Origin: Rhizobium sp. Root1334 | GTDB taxonomy: Bacteria; Pseudomonadota; Alphaproteobacteria; Rhizobiales; Rhizobiaceae | Direction: 5' to 3' | NCBI RefSeq assembly: GCF_001426665.1 | Contig: NZ_LMEY01000029.1 | Span: 198,654 to 262,653 of the forward strand | Length of the DNA: 64,000 nt | Shown: positions 28,764 to 38,932 of the stretch, piece by piece | Numbering within the stretch: position 1 is the first letter of the stretch | Layout: every line of letters begins with the position of its first letter | Position numbers and translations under genes: made by a program | The notes under the pieces: model-generated | The model's database searches: none | The model's input: the letters and a program-made list of their open reading frames with translations, nothing else | Told to the model about the DNA's origin: nothing

Positions 28764-29981
28764 ATGGCAAAGCAAGTGAAAAAGGTCGTACTCGCCTATT
28801 CCGGCGGTCTCGACACGTCGATCATCCTGAAATGGCTACAGACCGAACTCGGCGCTGAAGTCGTCACCTTCACCGCCGATCTCGGCCAGGGCGAAGAGCT
28901 CGAGCCGGCCCGCAAGAAGGCTGAGATGATGGGCATCAAGGATATCTACATCCGCGATGTGCGCGAAGAATTCGTCAAGGATTTCGTCTTCCCGATGTTC
29001 CGCGCCAATGCCGTCTATGAAGGCGTCTACCTGCTCGGCACTTCGATCGCCCGCCCGCTGATCTCCAAGCACCTGATCGAAATCGCCCGCGAAACCGGCG
29101 CGGACGCGATTGCCCATGGCGCCACCGGCAAGGGCAACGACCAGGTCCGTTTCGAGCTTTCGGCCTATGCGCTGAACCCCGACATCAAGATCATCGCGCC
29201 CTGGCGCGACTGGTCGTTCAAGAGCCGCACCGACCTGCTCGCGTTTGCCGAAGCCCACCAGATCCCGGTTGCCAAGGACAAGAAGGGCGAAGCGCCGTTC
29301 TCCGTCGACGCCAACCTGTTGCACTCCTCGTCCGAGGGCAAGGTTTTGGAAGATCCGGCTGTCGAAGCCCCGAACTACGTTTACATGCGCACCATCTCGC
29401 CGGAAGAGGCTCCGGATGTCGCAACCACCGTCAAGATCGGCTTCCGCAAGGGTGACGCCGTTTCGATCGACGGCAAGGAAATGAGCCCGGCCTCGATCCT
29501 GACCGCACTCAACGCACTCGGCCGCGACAACGGCATCGGCCGCCTCGACTTGGTCGAAAACCGCTTCGTCGGCATGAAGTCGCGTGGCGTCTATGAGACC
29601 CCCGGCGGCACAATCCTGCTTGCGGCGCACCGCGCCATTGAATCGATCACGCTCGACCGGGGTGCAGCCCACCTCAAGGACGACATCATGCCGCGCTACG
29701 CCGAGCTGATCTATTACGGCTTCTGGTTCTCGCCGGAACGCGAGATGCTGCAGGCGCTGATCGACAAGAGCCAGGAGCATGTCGAAGGCGAAGTGACGCT
29801 GAAGCTCTACAAGGGCAATGTCATGGTCACCGGCCGCGAGAGCAACAAGTCGCTCTACTCCGACAAGCTGGTCACCTTCGAGGACGATCAGGGCGCCTAC
29901 GACCAGAAGGACGCCGCCGGCTTCATCAAGCTGAATGCGCTGCGCCTGCGCACGCTGGCTGCCCGCAACCGCGACAAGTAA
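28764..29981 (+). CDS. argG: Argininosuccinate synthase
   Basis: A 405-aa enzyme ligating citrulline and aspartate with ATP cleavage in arginine synthesis. The P-loop-like AYSGGLDTS (11-19) opens the protein; [15 protein letters not shown] and the C-terminal tetramerisation region ([23 protein letters not shown]) follow the family. The ATG at 28764 gives the normal length. It stands alone downstream of the toxin-antitoxin pair and has its own terminator. Confidence 0.97.
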   Translation: MAKQVKKVVLAYSGGLDTSIILKWLQTELGAEVVTFTADLGQGEELEPARKKAEMMGIKDIYIRDVREEFVKDFVFPMFRANAVYEGVYLLGTSIARPLISKHLIEIARETGADAIAHGATGKGNDQVRFELSAYALNPDIKIIAPWRDWSFKSRTDLLAFAEAHQIPVAKDKKGEAPFSVDANLLHSSSEGKVLEDPAVEAPNYVYMRTISPEEAPDVATTVKIGFRKGDAVSIDGKEMSPASILTALNALGRDNGIGRLDLVENRFVGMKSRGVYETPGGTILLAAHRAIESITLDRGAAHLKDDIMPRYAELIYYGFWFSPEREMLQALIDKSQEHVEGEVTLKLYKGNVMVTGRESNKSLYSDKLVTFEDDQGAYDQKDAAGFIKLNALRLRTLAARNRDK

Positions 29982-30003
29982 GCATTTAAGGTTTTCGCTC
30001 AGG

Positions 30004-30033
30004 AGCCCGCTTCCGCAAGGAGGCGGGCTTTTT
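30004..30033 (+). terminator. Terminator of argG
   Basis: AGCCCGC (30004-30010) pairs with GCGGGCT (30023-30029) and the stem runs into a short T-run, 22 bases after the argG stop and just before the convergent MFS gene end. Confidence 0.88.
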
Positions 30034-30036
30034 CGT

Positions 30037-31254
30037 TTATTCGCCCGACGTCCTGGCGCTATCCAGCACCAGACGCCGCGTCGAATATTGAAACCAGACA
30101 TAGCTGACAACCGAGGTCAACAGCATCACCGGGATGATCACGCCGAAGGCGATGAACGGCGTGCCGAGAAGGGCCGCTGCAAGTCCGCCAAGAAAGCCGC
30201 CGGCCATCTGGATGAAGCCCATCATCGCCGATGCCGAACCGGCAATGTGCGGGAAGGAATGCAGGGCGGCCGTGGTCATGTGCGGGGTCAGGAAAGCGGT
30301 GCCGAAGGCGGAAAAGGCGATCGGCAGCATCACCGAAAGATAGCTCGGCGCGATGAAATGGACGGATAGCGCAATCATCAGCGCGCCGATCCCACACAGG
30401 GCAAGCCCGACACGAACCGATCCTTCTCCGCCCAGTTTTGCCGCTGTCAGCTTCAGGCAGACCGAGCCTGAAAAATAGCAACCGCTCTGCATCAGCATGC
30501 CGATTCCGAAAGCCGTCGGCGTCATGCCGACCCTGTCGATCAGAATGAAGGATAGCATGGTCGATTGCGCATAGAGAGCACCCACCGAACCGCCGAGCAC
30601 GATGGCAGCGGCAACGAAACGGGGATCACGGATAAGCTCGCCATAGGCCGACACAAGCGGACCCGGCCGGGCGCGGCGGCGATCCGGCACCGTGGTTTCG
30701 CGCATGAAGACGATGACAGCGACAATGGCGATCAGCCCGAACCCGATCAACAGGAAGAAAATCGCCTGCCAGCCAAATGCAGCCAACGCCAAGCCGCCGA
30801 GGGTCGGCGCCATGGCCGGGCCGATGGCCAGCATGATGCCGATCAGGTTCATGATCCGCGATGCCTCGGCACCGGTAAACTGATCGCGGACGATGGCGCG
30901 GGCAACAGTGATGCCGACGGAAGCGCCGATACCCTGAATGAGCCGCCCGGCCAGCAGCCAATCGACCGTCGGCGCAAAGGCGCAAACGAGGCTGCCAAGC
31001 AGATTGATACCGACGAAAGCCAGCGTCGCCTTTTTGCGGCCGAACGCATCCGACATCGGACCGGCGATCAGCTGGGCCACCGAGAAGCCACCGAAATAGA
31101 CCGACAGCGTCAGCTTGATCATCGATTCCGTCGTGGCGAAGGCCTGCACCAGCTCCGGCATGGCCGGGGTGTAGATCGACATGGAGATCGGCCCAAGCGT
31201 CGCCAGCAAGGCGCCGAGCATGCTGGTCCGGCGTTCGCTCATCCGCAAGTTCAT
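30037..31254 (-). CDS. Bcr/CflA-type multidrug MFS transporter
   Basis: A 405-aa 12-helix major-facilitator drug:proton antiporter of the Bcr/CflA group. Seen features are SIYTPAMPELVQAF after helix 1, the loop 2-3 motif GPMSDAFGRKKA, and the helix 5 region IMNLIGIMLAIGPAMAPTLGG. The ATG at 31254 overlaps the MarR gene stop by four bases (ATGA), so the regulator and pump are one transcript. The substrate is unknown; the MarR partner suggests induction by a toxic ligand. Confidence 0.92.
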   Translation of the reverse strand: MNLRMSERRTSMLGALLATLGPISMSIYTPAMPELVQAFATTESMIKLTLSVYFGGFSVAQLIAGPMSDAFGRKKATLAFVGINLLGSLVCAFAPTVDWLLAGRLIQGIGASVGITVARAIVRDQFTGAEASRIMNLIGIMLAIGPAMAPTLGGLALAAFGWQAIFFLLIGFGLIAIVAVIVFMRETTVPDRRRARPGPLVSAYGELIRDPRFVAAAIVLGGSVGALYAQSTMLSFILIDRVGMTPTAFGIGMLMQSGCYFSGSVCLKLTAAKLGGEGSVRVGLALCGIGALMIALSVHFIAPSYLSVMLPIAFSAFGTAFLTPHMTTAALHSFPHIAGSASAMMGFIQMAGGFLGGLAAALLGTPFIAFGVIIPVMLLTSVVSYVWFQYSTRRLVLDSARTSGE

Positions 31255-31730
31255 TCGGAAACACTTTTCTTGTCGGAGGAAACGGAGCGGTCCAGCTGGT
31301 GCAGGTTTTCGCGCAGACCCTTCAGGCTTGCACGAAGGGCCTCTCGGCCATCCGCATCAAGCCCTGAGGTTACCTGATCCATCAGGTCGCGGACTTCCCT
31401 GCGAATATTAAGAAGCAACGGATCGGCCTTATCCGTGACAACGACATTCTTTGCCCGGCGATCGCACGGATCAGGAACCCGCTCGACAAGGTCCAGACCT
31501 TCCAAACGGTCAAGATAGGTGGAGAGCGTCATTGGCTCGATACCCATCCTGATGGCGATATCGGCCTGCTTGATCCCCTCGGTCGCCGCCACCTGGATCA
31601 GCGCCCGGGCCTCGCCCGGCGTCACGCCCAGAGCCGACGCCGTGATGCGGCGGTCGAATGCCCCGCGCAGCAGCCGCGACACGTCGGTGAGCAACATGCC
31701 GATCGTATCGGTTTCCAGTCTGACCGGCAT
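31251..31730 (-). CDS. MarR family transcriptional regulator
   Basis: A 159-aa winged-helix regulator. The DNA-binding part ALGVTPGEARALIQVAATEGIKQADIAIRMGIEPMTLSTYLDRLEGLDLVERV and the wing DPCDRRAKNVVVTD are typical of MarR. It is the first gene of a two-gene unit with the MFS exporter, overlapping by ATGA. A candidate operator lies 15-38 bases upstream of its ATG. By family rule it should repress its own operon until a ligand binds. Confidence 0.93.
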   Translation of the reverse strand: MPVRLETDTIGMLLTDVSRLLRGAFDRRITASALGVTPGEARALIQVAATEGIKQADIAIRMGIEPMTLSTYLDRLEGLDLVERVPDPCDRRAKNVVVTDKADPLLLNIRREVRDLMDQVTSGLDADGREALRASLKGLRENLHQLDRSVSSDKKSVSE

Positions 31731-31745
31731 GGGAACTCGCTTTGG

Positions 31746-31768
31746 GATAATCGTAAGCTTTACTTATC
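31746..31768. promoter_or_regulatory. Candidate MarR operator
   Basis: Nested inverted arms: outer GATAA (31746-31750) with TTATC (31764-31768) and inner GTAA with TTAC around GCT. The 23-base site lies 16-38 bases from the marR-like ATG, where a repressor would block RNA polymerase. It is inferred from symmetry and position only. Confidence 0.45.
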
Positions 31769-31973
31769 AAGAGCCGGACGCACCGGCAAGTTTCGCATGA
31801 AGCTGAATTCAAATATTCAAAATTGATAATAAATCGATCACGAAATCATCAATCAAAAGCACGGGTTATGACAACAGCGTGCATCGCGCATGCGTGAATT
31901 GAACGTGTCCAGCACCCGGATGCAGAGTTCGCAGTGGGGGCAATCACGCTCCCGGCCTATTGGGAGAGATGAT

Positions 31974-32237
31974 ATGTTCAAGACAATTTTCGCCACCACA
32001 ATTCTCGCTGCCAGCCTTTCGGCTCCGGCCTTTGCCGCCGGCATGATGGCCTGCGATGACGCATCGATCATGAAAACGGAAGAAATGGCCAAGGGCATGA
32101 CCGATCCGATGAAGAAGGATCAGATGATGATGGCCATGAAGGAAGTCGACAGCGCCAAGATGGCGATGAAGGACGGCAAGACCACAGAATGCGCTACGCA
32201 TCTCGACAATGCCATGAAGGCAACAGAGACCAAATAA
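31974..32237 (+). CDS. Small Met-rich exported protein
   Basis: An 87-aa protein with a clear signal peptide (residues 1 to about 21, ending APAFA) and a mature chain of about 65 residues. It has 13 methionines, two cysteines (C27 and C73), many lysines and acidic residues, and a mostly helical pattern. ATG 31974 follows GGGAGAG closely; a longer frame from 31890 is rejected. No domain is recognised. Met-rich exported peptides elsewhere bind copper or serve as oxidation sinks, which is only a suggestion here. It is divergent from marR and unlinked to LysE downstream. Confidence 0.8.
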   Translation: MFKTIFATTILAASLSAPAFAAGMMACDDASIMKTEEMAKGMTDPMKKDQMMMAMKEVDSAKMAMKDGKTTECATHLDNAMKATETK

Positions 32238-32339
32238 GCGTCACCGATTTTCGCGCGGCAGGGCCTGACTTGGCTCTGCCCGCATCTTGACGGAATCATC
32301 CGCGCAAGGTCGAATGGGCTTCACGCGCGAGGAGATTCC

Positions 32340-32981
32340 ATGACGCAGACCCTGCTTTTCGGCGCCTTTCTGGCAGCCCTTCTTTATGTGCTCATTCCCG
32401 GCCCCGCTTTTCTTGCCCTTCTTGGTATTGGCGCAGGCCAAGGCCGCAAGGCGGGGGCGATGTTCATGGGTGGGCATCTGGCAGGCGATCTGCTCTGGTC
32501 TACGCTGGCTTTGGTCGCGATTGTCGGCGCCAAGACGATCGGCAGCACGGTCTTCGATGTTCTTGGCCTGCTCTGCGGCTTCTATCTTGCCTGGATCGGC
32601 TGGAACGCGCTGAGGGCCAAGCCCCGCGGCGAAAACCGGCCCTTGATGACCGTCGAGCGGCCGTACCGGCGTGGCCTGATCTTCGGCCTGACCAATCCGA
32701 AAGGCTATCCGGTGGCGCTGGCGACGTTTACCGCGCTGCTCGCCGGATCTTCCAACGCGCTTGATTTTCACGCGCTACCCGCGCTGCTGGCCGTTTCCTT
32801 CCTCGGCTTTCTTGTTGCCGATGTCATTCTGATCGGCATCATCGGTGCCTCCGTGGTCCGGCGCTTCTACCGCCGCCACGAACTGGCGATCGTGCGCCTC
32901 TCCGGCGTTCTGTTCATGGGCTTTGCCGTGCAGGCCGTGTGGCATGCGGCGCCCGGCCTTTTGGGATTGCGCAAGCCTTGA
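32340..32981 (+). CDS. LysE/RhtB family exporter (second copy)
   Basis: A 213-aa six-helix LysE-type protein. The N-terminus reads YVLIPGPAFLALLGIGAGQGRKAG, with PGP in the family position, then GHLAGDLLWSTLALV and FGLTNPKGYPVALATFTALL. GAGGAG lies seven bases before the ATG. It is diverged from the gene at 27359, so it is not a recent duplicate. The substrate is unknown. Confidence 0.9.
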   Translation: MTQTLLFGAFLAALLYVLIPGPAFLALLGIGAGQGRKAGAMFMGGHLAGDLLWSTLALVAIVGAKTIGSTVFDVLGLLCGFYLAWIGWNALRAKPRGENRPLMTVERPYRRGLIFGLTNPKGYPVALATFTALLAGSSNALDFHALPALLAVSFLGFLVADVILIGIIGASVVRRFYRRHELAIVRLSGVLFMGFAVQAVWHAAPGLLGLRKP

Positions 32982-33093
32982 CCGGCGATCCCAGAGCGCC
33001 CACCTGACATCTTGATATCTCCACAATCGCTGCCGACAACGGGACGCAGCACCCGCTATCGGCGGGACAGACCGGAATGCGAAAGGACTGCCC

Positions 33094-35181
33094 ATGACAT
33101 CGAGCCCCGCGCTGAACGCTGCCATCACCGACTGGAACGGCCCGAACGGGTTGCCGCGCTTCGAGGCGGTCAGCGACAGCGATTTTGCGGCATCCTTCGA
33201 GGCCGCCCTTGCCGGACACGAGGCCGAAATCAGCGAAATTGCCGGCAATCCGGCCGCGCCAACATTTGAAAACACCATTGTCGCGCTCGAGACCGCCGGC
33301 GATGCGCTGTCGCGGGTCTCGTCGCTGTTCTGGAACCGTGCCGGCGCCCACACGAATGATACCATCCAGGCGCTGGAGCGGGATATCTCGCCAAAGATGT
33401 CGCGGCATTATTCGAAAATCGGCATGAACGCCGCGCTGTTCCAGCGCATCGACCAGCTCTGGGAGAAGCGTGAAAGCCTCGGCCTCACACTGGAGCAAAT
33501 CCGGGTATTGGAGCGCCACTGGAAGGGGTTCGTCAAATCCGGCGCGAAGCTGCCGAAGCCGGAGCAAGAAACCCTTGCCGGGATCAACGAAAAGCTCGCC
33601 GGTCTTAGCACCCGGTTCGGCCAGAACGTGCTGGCCGACGAAAAGGGTTGGTCGCTCATTCTGTCGGATGGGCCGGAACTCGACGGCCTTCCGGATTTTC
33701 TGAAGGACGCCATGGCATCGGCAGCGCGCGAACGCGGCGAAGACGGCAAATACGCCGTGACACTATCGCGCTCGATCATCGAGCCTTTCCTGACATTTTC
33801 GGAACGCCGGGACATGCGTGAGCAATCCTTCAAGGCATGGGTCGCCCGCGGCGAAAATCCGGGCGAGACAGACAATCGCGGCGTCATCCGCGAAACGCTG
33901 GCACTGCGCAGCGAAGTCGCCAGCTTGCTCGGCTACGGTAACTTCGCCGAAATGAAGCTCGACAACACAATGGCAAAGACGCCTGCTGCCGTAAACGAAC
34001 TCCTGCGCGCCGTCTGGGCAAAGGCCGTCAAGCGCGCTCGCGAGGAAGAAGCCGACATCGCAAACATGATTGCCGAAGACGGCAAGAACCACGATGTCAT
34101 GCCCTGGGACTGGCGCTTCTATTCCGAACGCATCCGTGCGCAAAAATTCAATTTTTCCGAAGCGGAACTGAAGCCTTATTTGCAGCTCGAAAAGATCATC
34201 GACGCCTGCTTCGATGTTGCTAACCGGCTGTTCGGCATTCGGGCGATCGAGAAGAAAGGCATCACCGCCTACCATCCGGATGTGCGCGTCTTCGAAATCC
34301 GCGATGCCGGTAACACGCTCATCGCACTCTTCCTCGGCGACTATTTTGCCCGCAGCTCGAAGCGGTCCGGCGCCTGGATGAGCGCGTTCCAGTCGCAGCA
34401 CAAGCTGCCGCTGAAGAACGGCAAAACAGGTGAAATCCCGATCATCTACAATGTCTGCAATTTTGCAAAACCGGCGGAAGGCAAACCGGCGCTGCTGTCG
34501 CTCGATGATGCCCGCACGCTGTTCCACGAATTCGGCCACGCTCTGCACGGCATGCTGTCGGATGTGACCTATCCGTCGGTATCAGGCACATCCGTATCGC
34601 GCGACTTCGTCGAACTGCCCTCGCAGCTCTACGAACATTGGCTGACGGTGCCTGCGATCCTCAAGCAATATGCCGTGCATTTCGAAACTGGCGAGACGAT
34701 GCCGCAGGCGCTGCTCGACAAGGTTCTGGCGGCGCGCACCTTCAACGCCGGGTTCAACACGGTGGAATTCACCTCGTCGGCGATCGTCGACATGGAATTC
34801 CACACACGCGGCCCGATTGATGACCCGATGGCGGTTCAGGCAGAAATCCTGGCTGAGCTTGGCATTCCAAAGTCGCTGGTCATGCGCCATGCCTCCCCGC
34901 ATTTCCAGCACATCTTCGCCGGCGGCTATTCGGCCGGCTACTATTCCTACATGTGGTCGGAAGTGCTCGACGCCGACGCCTTCGCCGCCTTTGAGGAAAC
35001 CGGCGATGCGTTCAATGCGGCGATGGCAGGCAAGTTGAAGGACCACATCTATTCCGTTGGCGGCTCGATCGACCCGGAAGACGCCTACAAGGCCTTCCGT
35101 GGCAAGCTGCCAAGCCCGGATGCGATGCTGGCCAAGAAGGGCTTGGCGATCACGGAAGAGCTTTCAGGTTCCGACGCCTGA
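33094..35181 (+). CDS. M3 family oligopeptidase (thimet-like metallopeptidase)
   Basis: A 695-aa zinc oligopeptidase of the M3A group (Dcp/OpdA-like). The zinc motif HEFGH starts at H478 and reads FHEFGHALHGMLSD; the third ligand Glu is in the following helix region (SRDFVELPSQLYEHW). The N-terminal helical domain and the late GGYSAGYYSYMWSEVLDADAF match the family. It acts in the cytoplasm, as there is no signal peptide, and would cut short peptides. ATG 33094 gives a normal length. It is monocistronic. Confidence 0.94.
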   Translation: MTSSPALNAAITDWNGPNGLPRFEAVSDSDFAASFEAALAGHEAEISEIAGNPAAPTFENTIVALETAGDALSRVSSLFWNRAGAHTNDTIQALERDISPKMSRHYSKIGMNAALFQRIDQLWEKRESLGLTLEQIRVLERHWKGFVKSGAKLPKPEQETLAGINEKLAGLSTRFGQNVLADEKGWSLILSDGPELDGLPDFLKDAMASAARERGEDGKYAVTLSRSIIEPFLTFSERRDMREQSFKAWVARGENPGETDNRGVIRETLALRSEVASLLGYGNFAEMKLDNTMAKTPAAVNELLRAVWAKAVKRAREEEADIANMIAEDGKNHDVMPWDWRFYSERIRAQKFNFSEAELKPYLQLEKIIDACFDVANRLFGIRAIEKKGITAYHPDVRVFEIRDAGNTLIALFLGDYFARSSKRSGAWMSAFQSQHKLPLKNGKTGEIPIIYNVCNFAKPAEGKPALLSLDDARTLFHEFGHALHGMLSDVTYPSVSGTSVSRDFVELPSQLYEHWLTVPAILKQYAVHFETGETMPQALLDKVLAARTFNAGFNTVEFTSSAIVDMEFHTRGPIDDPMAVQAEILAELGIPKSLVMRHASPHFQHIFAGGYSAGYYSYMWSEVLDADAFAAFEETGDAFNAAMAGKLKDHIYSVGGSIDPEDAYKAFRGKLPSPDAMLAKKGLAITEELSGSDA

Positions 35182-35282
35182 GGGGCCGCAGTCACGGAAC
35201 TGTCGCCAAACCGTTGGAATAGATTCATCCAACTGTAAACGAACTGACATCGCTTTCGCCAAAGGTCCGGCTCGGGTTTCAG

Positions 35283-36875
35283 ATGATTCCCGAGACGGTA
35301 CCGGAGGCCGATTTGGTCGATATTCAGGATACGCTGACCCGCCGCTCCTTCCTGCTCTCGGCAGGCGCTGCCGGGTTTGCCGCCACGTCGGTTCTTGCCA
35401 CACCATTCTATTCCCGAAGCTCCGGGAGACCGTTCTTCACCCATGGCGTGCAGTCCGGCGATGTCGATACCAAATCCGGCATGATCTGGACGCGGGCGGA
35501 CCGGCCGTCGCGCATCGCCGTCGAATACTCGACCACCGAAAGCTTTTCCGCATCCATCCGATTGCCGTCGATTGATGCGCTGCCCGGCAGCGATTTTGCG
35601 GTCAAATGTGCGCTCGACAACTTGCTGCCTGATCAGGACATCTTCTATCGTTTCACCGCAACCGATCTCTATGACAGCAACAGCGTGTCCGAGCCCGTCA
35701 CCGGCCGGTTTCGGACCGCCCCGCTGCGCCGCCGTTCGGTGCGCTTCGTCTGGTCGGGCGACACGGCTGGTCAGGGCTGGGGCATTGATGACACCGGCAT
35801 GAAGACCTACTCGACCATGCAATTGCACGAGCCGGATTTCTTCATTCATTCCGGTGACACGATCTATGCCGACAACCCGATCCCCGACGAGATAGCCTTG
35901 AGAGACGGCACGATCTGGAAAAACCGGATCGTGACGCCGGAGAAACGCGAGGTCGCCCGCACACTCGATGAATATCGCGGCCAATGGAAATACAATCTGC
36001 TCGACGAGCACGTCCGCGCCCTCAATGCTGCCTGCCCGACTTTCTATCAGTGGGACGATCATGAGGTTTTGAACAACTGGTCGCCCTCGACCGATCTGCG
36101 CGACGATAACCGCTACCCGGACAAGGACGTGTCCGTCTATGCGGCGCGTGCCATGCAGGCTTTCCAGGAAATGACGCCGATCCGCGCCATCCCCGCCCAG
36201 CCCGGCCGCATCTTCCGCAAGATCCCGTATGGCCGTCTGCTCGACGTATTCTTCGTTGATCTGCGCTCCTATCGCGAAGCCAACCAGGGTGGTGGCAACG
36301 AATTGTTCGGCTGGCGGCAGGCGGATTGGCTGAAGCGGGAACTGGCCGCCTCGAAAGCCACCTGGAAGGTGATTGCCTGCGACATGCCGATCGGTCTCGT
36401 CGTCTGGGACGACTTTGCCAACCGGCGCGGCTCCGATGCGATTGCCAATGGCGATAACGGCCAACCAGCGGGCCGCGAGAAGGAATTCGCCGATATCCTC
36501 ACGTTCATCCGTGATAATGCCATCCAGAACACCATCTGGCTGACGGCCGACGTGCACTATACCGCCGCCCACCACTACGACCCTTCACGCGCCGCCTTCA
36601 AGGACTTCCTGCCGTTCTGGGAATTCGTCTCCGGTCCGCTGCATTCAGGCACCTATGGCCCGAAAGAACTGGACATGACGTTCGGTCCTGACGTGCGCTT
36701 CATCAAGGCTGCGGGTACCGGCATCGACCAGAACCTGCCGCCATCCGCCGGCCTGCAGTTCTTCGGCCTTATCGATATCAACGGCCAGACCGAGCAGATG
36801 ACCGTTCGGCTGATGGACCGGGACGATCACGAGTTGTGGCAAATTACGCTCGATCCCATTGGAAATTCCGTATGA
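35283..36875 (+). CDS. phoD: Alkaline phosphatase D family protein, Tat-exported
   Basis: A 530-aa PhoD-family phosphodiesterase/phosphatase. A twin-arginine signal (R20-R21-SFLLSAGAAGFAA) directs folded export. Then comes the PhoD N-terminal domain (FTHGVQSGDVDTKSGMIWTRAD) and the metallophosphatase domain with FVWSGDT, FFIHSGDTIYAD, FYQWDDHEVLNNW and WLTADVHYTAAH. The active site is expected to bind Fe/Ca, as in Bacillus PhoD. The start at 35283 is accepted although the ribosome site is weak. No Pho box was recognised. The product may release phosphate from phosphodiesters outside the membrane. Confidence 0.92.
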   Translation: MIPETVPEADLVDIQDTLTRRSFLLSAGAAGFAATSVLATPFYSRSSGRPFFTHGVQSGDVDTKSGMIWTRADRPSRIAVEYSTTESFSASIRLPSIDALPGSDFAVKCALDNLLPDQDIFYRFTATDLYDSNSVSEPVTGRFRTAPLRRRSVRFVWSGDTAGQGWGIDDTGMKTYSTMQLHEPDFFIHSGDTIYADNPIPDEIALRDGTIWKNRIVTPEKREVARTLDEYRGQWKYNLLDEHVRALNAACPTFYQWDDHEVLNNWSPSTDLRDDNRYPDKDVSVYAARAMQAFQEMTPIRAIPAQPGRIFRKIPYGRLLDVFFVDLRSYREANQGGGNELFGWRQADWLKRELAASKATWKVIACDMPIGLVVWDDFANRRGSDAIANGDNGQPAGREKEFADILTFIRDNAIQNTIWLTADVHYTAAHHYDPSRAAFKDFLPFWEFVSGPLHSGTYGPKELDMTFGPDVRFIKAAGTGIDQNLPPSAGLQFFGLIDINGQTEQMTVRLMDRDDHELWQITLDPIGNSV

Positions 36876-37012
36876 AACGGCCACCGGATTCACCACGGCG
36901 CAAGACTTTGCGCCCCGCCCCCCCTTTCGCAAATGCAAAAAAACCTGTATGAGCCGCGCAATTGAAGATGCGGCGTCCCTCACATACGCCCCGAAACCTC
37001 CGAGATTCACAC

Positions 37013-38842
37013 ATGAAAATGCGCAACATCGCGATCATCGCACACGTTGACCATGGGAAAACCACTCTAGTCGACGAACTTCTGAAGCAGTCGGGTTCTT
37101 TCCGCGACAACCAGCGCACGACCGAGCGCATGATGGATTCGAACGACCTCGAAAGAGAGCGCGGCATTACCATTCTCGCCAAGGCCACCTCGATCGAGTG
37201 GAAGGGCGTCCGTATCAACATCGTCGACACCCCCGGCCACGCCGACTTCGGCGGCGAAGTCGAGCGTATCCTGTCGATGGTGGATGGCGCGATCGTTCTG
37301 GTCGACTCGTCGGAAGGCCCGATGCCGCAGACCAAGTTCGTCGTCTCCAAGGCACTGAAGGTCGGCCTTCGCCCGATCGTCGCGATCAATAAGATCGACC
37401 GTCCGGACGGCCGCCACGAAGAAGTCATCAACGAAGTCTTCGACCTCTTCGCCAATCTCGACGCAACCGACGAGCAGCTCGACTTCCCGATCCTCTACGG
37501 TTCGGGCCGTAACGGCTGGATGAACGTCAACCCGGAAGGTCCGAAGGAAGAAGGCCTCGCGCCGCTTCTCGACCTCGTTCTCAAGCACGTTCCTGAGCCG
37601 AGCGTTGGCGACGAAGACGGCGCATTCCGCATGATCGGCACGATCCTGGAAGCCAACCCCTTCCTCGGCCGCATCATCACCGGCCGCATCCATTCCGGCT
37701 CGATCAAGCCGAACCAGGCCGTCAAGGTTCTGGGCCAGGACGGCAAGCTGATCGAACAGGGTCGTATCTCCAAGATCCTCGCCTTCCGCGGCATCGAGCG
37801 CACGCCGATCGACGAAGCACATGCGGGCGACATCGTCGCCATCGCCGGCCTGTCCAAGGGCACGGTTGCCGACACGTTCTGCGACCCGTCGGTTACCGAG
37901 GCACTGCATGCCCAGCCGATCGACCCGCCGACCGTCACCATGTCCTTCATCGTCAACGACAGCCCGCTGGCCGGCACCGAAGGCGACAAGGTTACATCGC
38001 GCGTCATTCGTGACCGCCTGTTCAAGGAAGCCGAAGGCAACGTCGCGCTGAAGATCGAAGAAGCCGAAGGCAAGGATTCGTTCTACGTTTCCGGCCGTGG
38101 CGAATTGCAGCTGGCCGTTCTCATCGAAACCATGCGCCGCGAAGGTTTTGAGCTTGCCGTATCGCGTCCGCGTGTCGTCATGCACAAGGACGAAGCCACC
38201 GGCCAGATGCTGGAGCCCGTCGAAGAAGTCGTCATCGACGTCGATGAAGAGCATTCCGGCATCGTCGTCCAGAAGATGTCCGAGCGTAAGGCTGAAATGG
38301 CCGAGCTTCGCCCGTCCGGCGGCAACCGCGTTCGCCTGAAGTTCTTCGCACCGACCCGCGGCCTGATCGGCTACCAGTCGGAACTTCTGACCGATACGCG
38401 CGGCACGGCAATCATGAACCGTCTGTTCCACGAATATCAGCCATACAAGGGCGATATCGGCGGCCGTGTTCAGGGCGTTCTGCTCTCCAACGATGCCGGC
38501 GAATCCGTCGCCTACGCCATGTTCAACCTGGAAGACCGCGGCCCGATGATCATCGACGCCGGCGAAAAGGTCTATGCCGGCATGATCATCGGCATCCACA
38601 CACGTGACAACGATCTGGAAGTCAACGTGTTGAAGGGCAAGAAGCTCACCAACATGCGCGCCTCGGGCAAGGACGAAGCCGTCAAGCTGACCCCGCCGAT
38701 CCGCATGACGCTCGACCGCGCGCTGTCCTGGATCCAGGACGACGAACTGGTCGAAGTGACACCGAAGAACATCCGCCTGCGCAAGATGTACCTCGACTCG
38801 AACGACCGCAAGCGGTTTGAAAAGTCGCGCGGCGCTGCATAA
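37013..38842 (+). CDS. typA: Ribosome-associated GTPase TypA/BipA
   Basis: A 609-aa translational GTPase related to EF-G and LepA. G1 is HVDHGKTT (11-18), then RGITI, DTPGH and NKID; domain III/V and the C-terminal TypA-specific region end with [16 protein letters not shown]. It supports ribosome assembly and stress growth. ATG 37013 is chosen because the family begins [15 protein letters not shown]; the frame from 36962 adds unrelated residues. Strong terminator downstream; monocistronic. Confidence 0.96.
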   Translation: MKMRNIAIIAHVDHGKTTLVDELLKQSGSFRDNQRTTERMMDSNDLERERGITILAKATSIEWKGVRINIVDTPGHADFGGEVERILSMVDGAIVLVDSSEGPMPQTKFVVSKALKVGLRPIVAINKIDRPDGRHEEVINEVFDLFANLDATDEQLDFPILYGSGRNGWMNVNPEGPKEEGLAPLLDLVLKHVPEPSVGDEDGAFRMIGTILEANPFLGRIITGRIHSGSIKPNQAVKVLGQDGKLIEQGRISKILAFRGIERTPIDEAHAGDIVAIAGLSKGTVADTFCDPSVTEALHAQPIDPPTVTMSFIVNDSPLAGTEGDKVTSRVIRDRLFKEAEGNVALKIEEAEGKDSFYVSGRGELQLAVLIETMRREGFELAVSRPRVVMHKDEATGQMLEPVEEVVIDVDEEHSGIVVQKMSERKAEMAELRPSGGNRVRLKFFAPTRGLIGYQSELLTDTRGTAIMNRLFHEYQPYKGDIGGRVQGVLLSNDAGESVAYAMFNLEDRGPMIIDAGEKVYAGMIIGIHTRDNDLEVNVLKGKKLTNMRASGKDEAVKLTPPIRMTLDRALSWIQDDELVEVTPKNIRLRKMYLDSNDRKRFEKSRGAA

Positions 38843-38867
38843 GCAGACAGCACCGGACAATAGAAAT

Positions 38868-38900
38868 GGGCGCAGTGATTTCGATCGCTGCGCCCTTTTT
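38868..38900 (+). terminator. Terminator of typA
   Basis: A 12-bp stem (38868-38879 with 38884-38895, one G-T pair) closes a TTCG tetraloop and is followed by TTTTT. It lies 26 bases after the typA stop. Confidence 0.93.
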
Positions 38901-38932
38901 CATTTTGGCATGACGATACGACGACCTGCCGG

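Noticed and set aside
28836-30110. 424-codon minus-strand open frame
   Set aside because: Mirror frame of argG that also crosses its terminator.
35085-36575. 496-codon minus-strand open frame
   Set aside because: Mirror frame of the PhoD-like gene.
37067-38860. 597-codon minus-strand open frame
   Set aside because: Mirror frame of typA, no motif.
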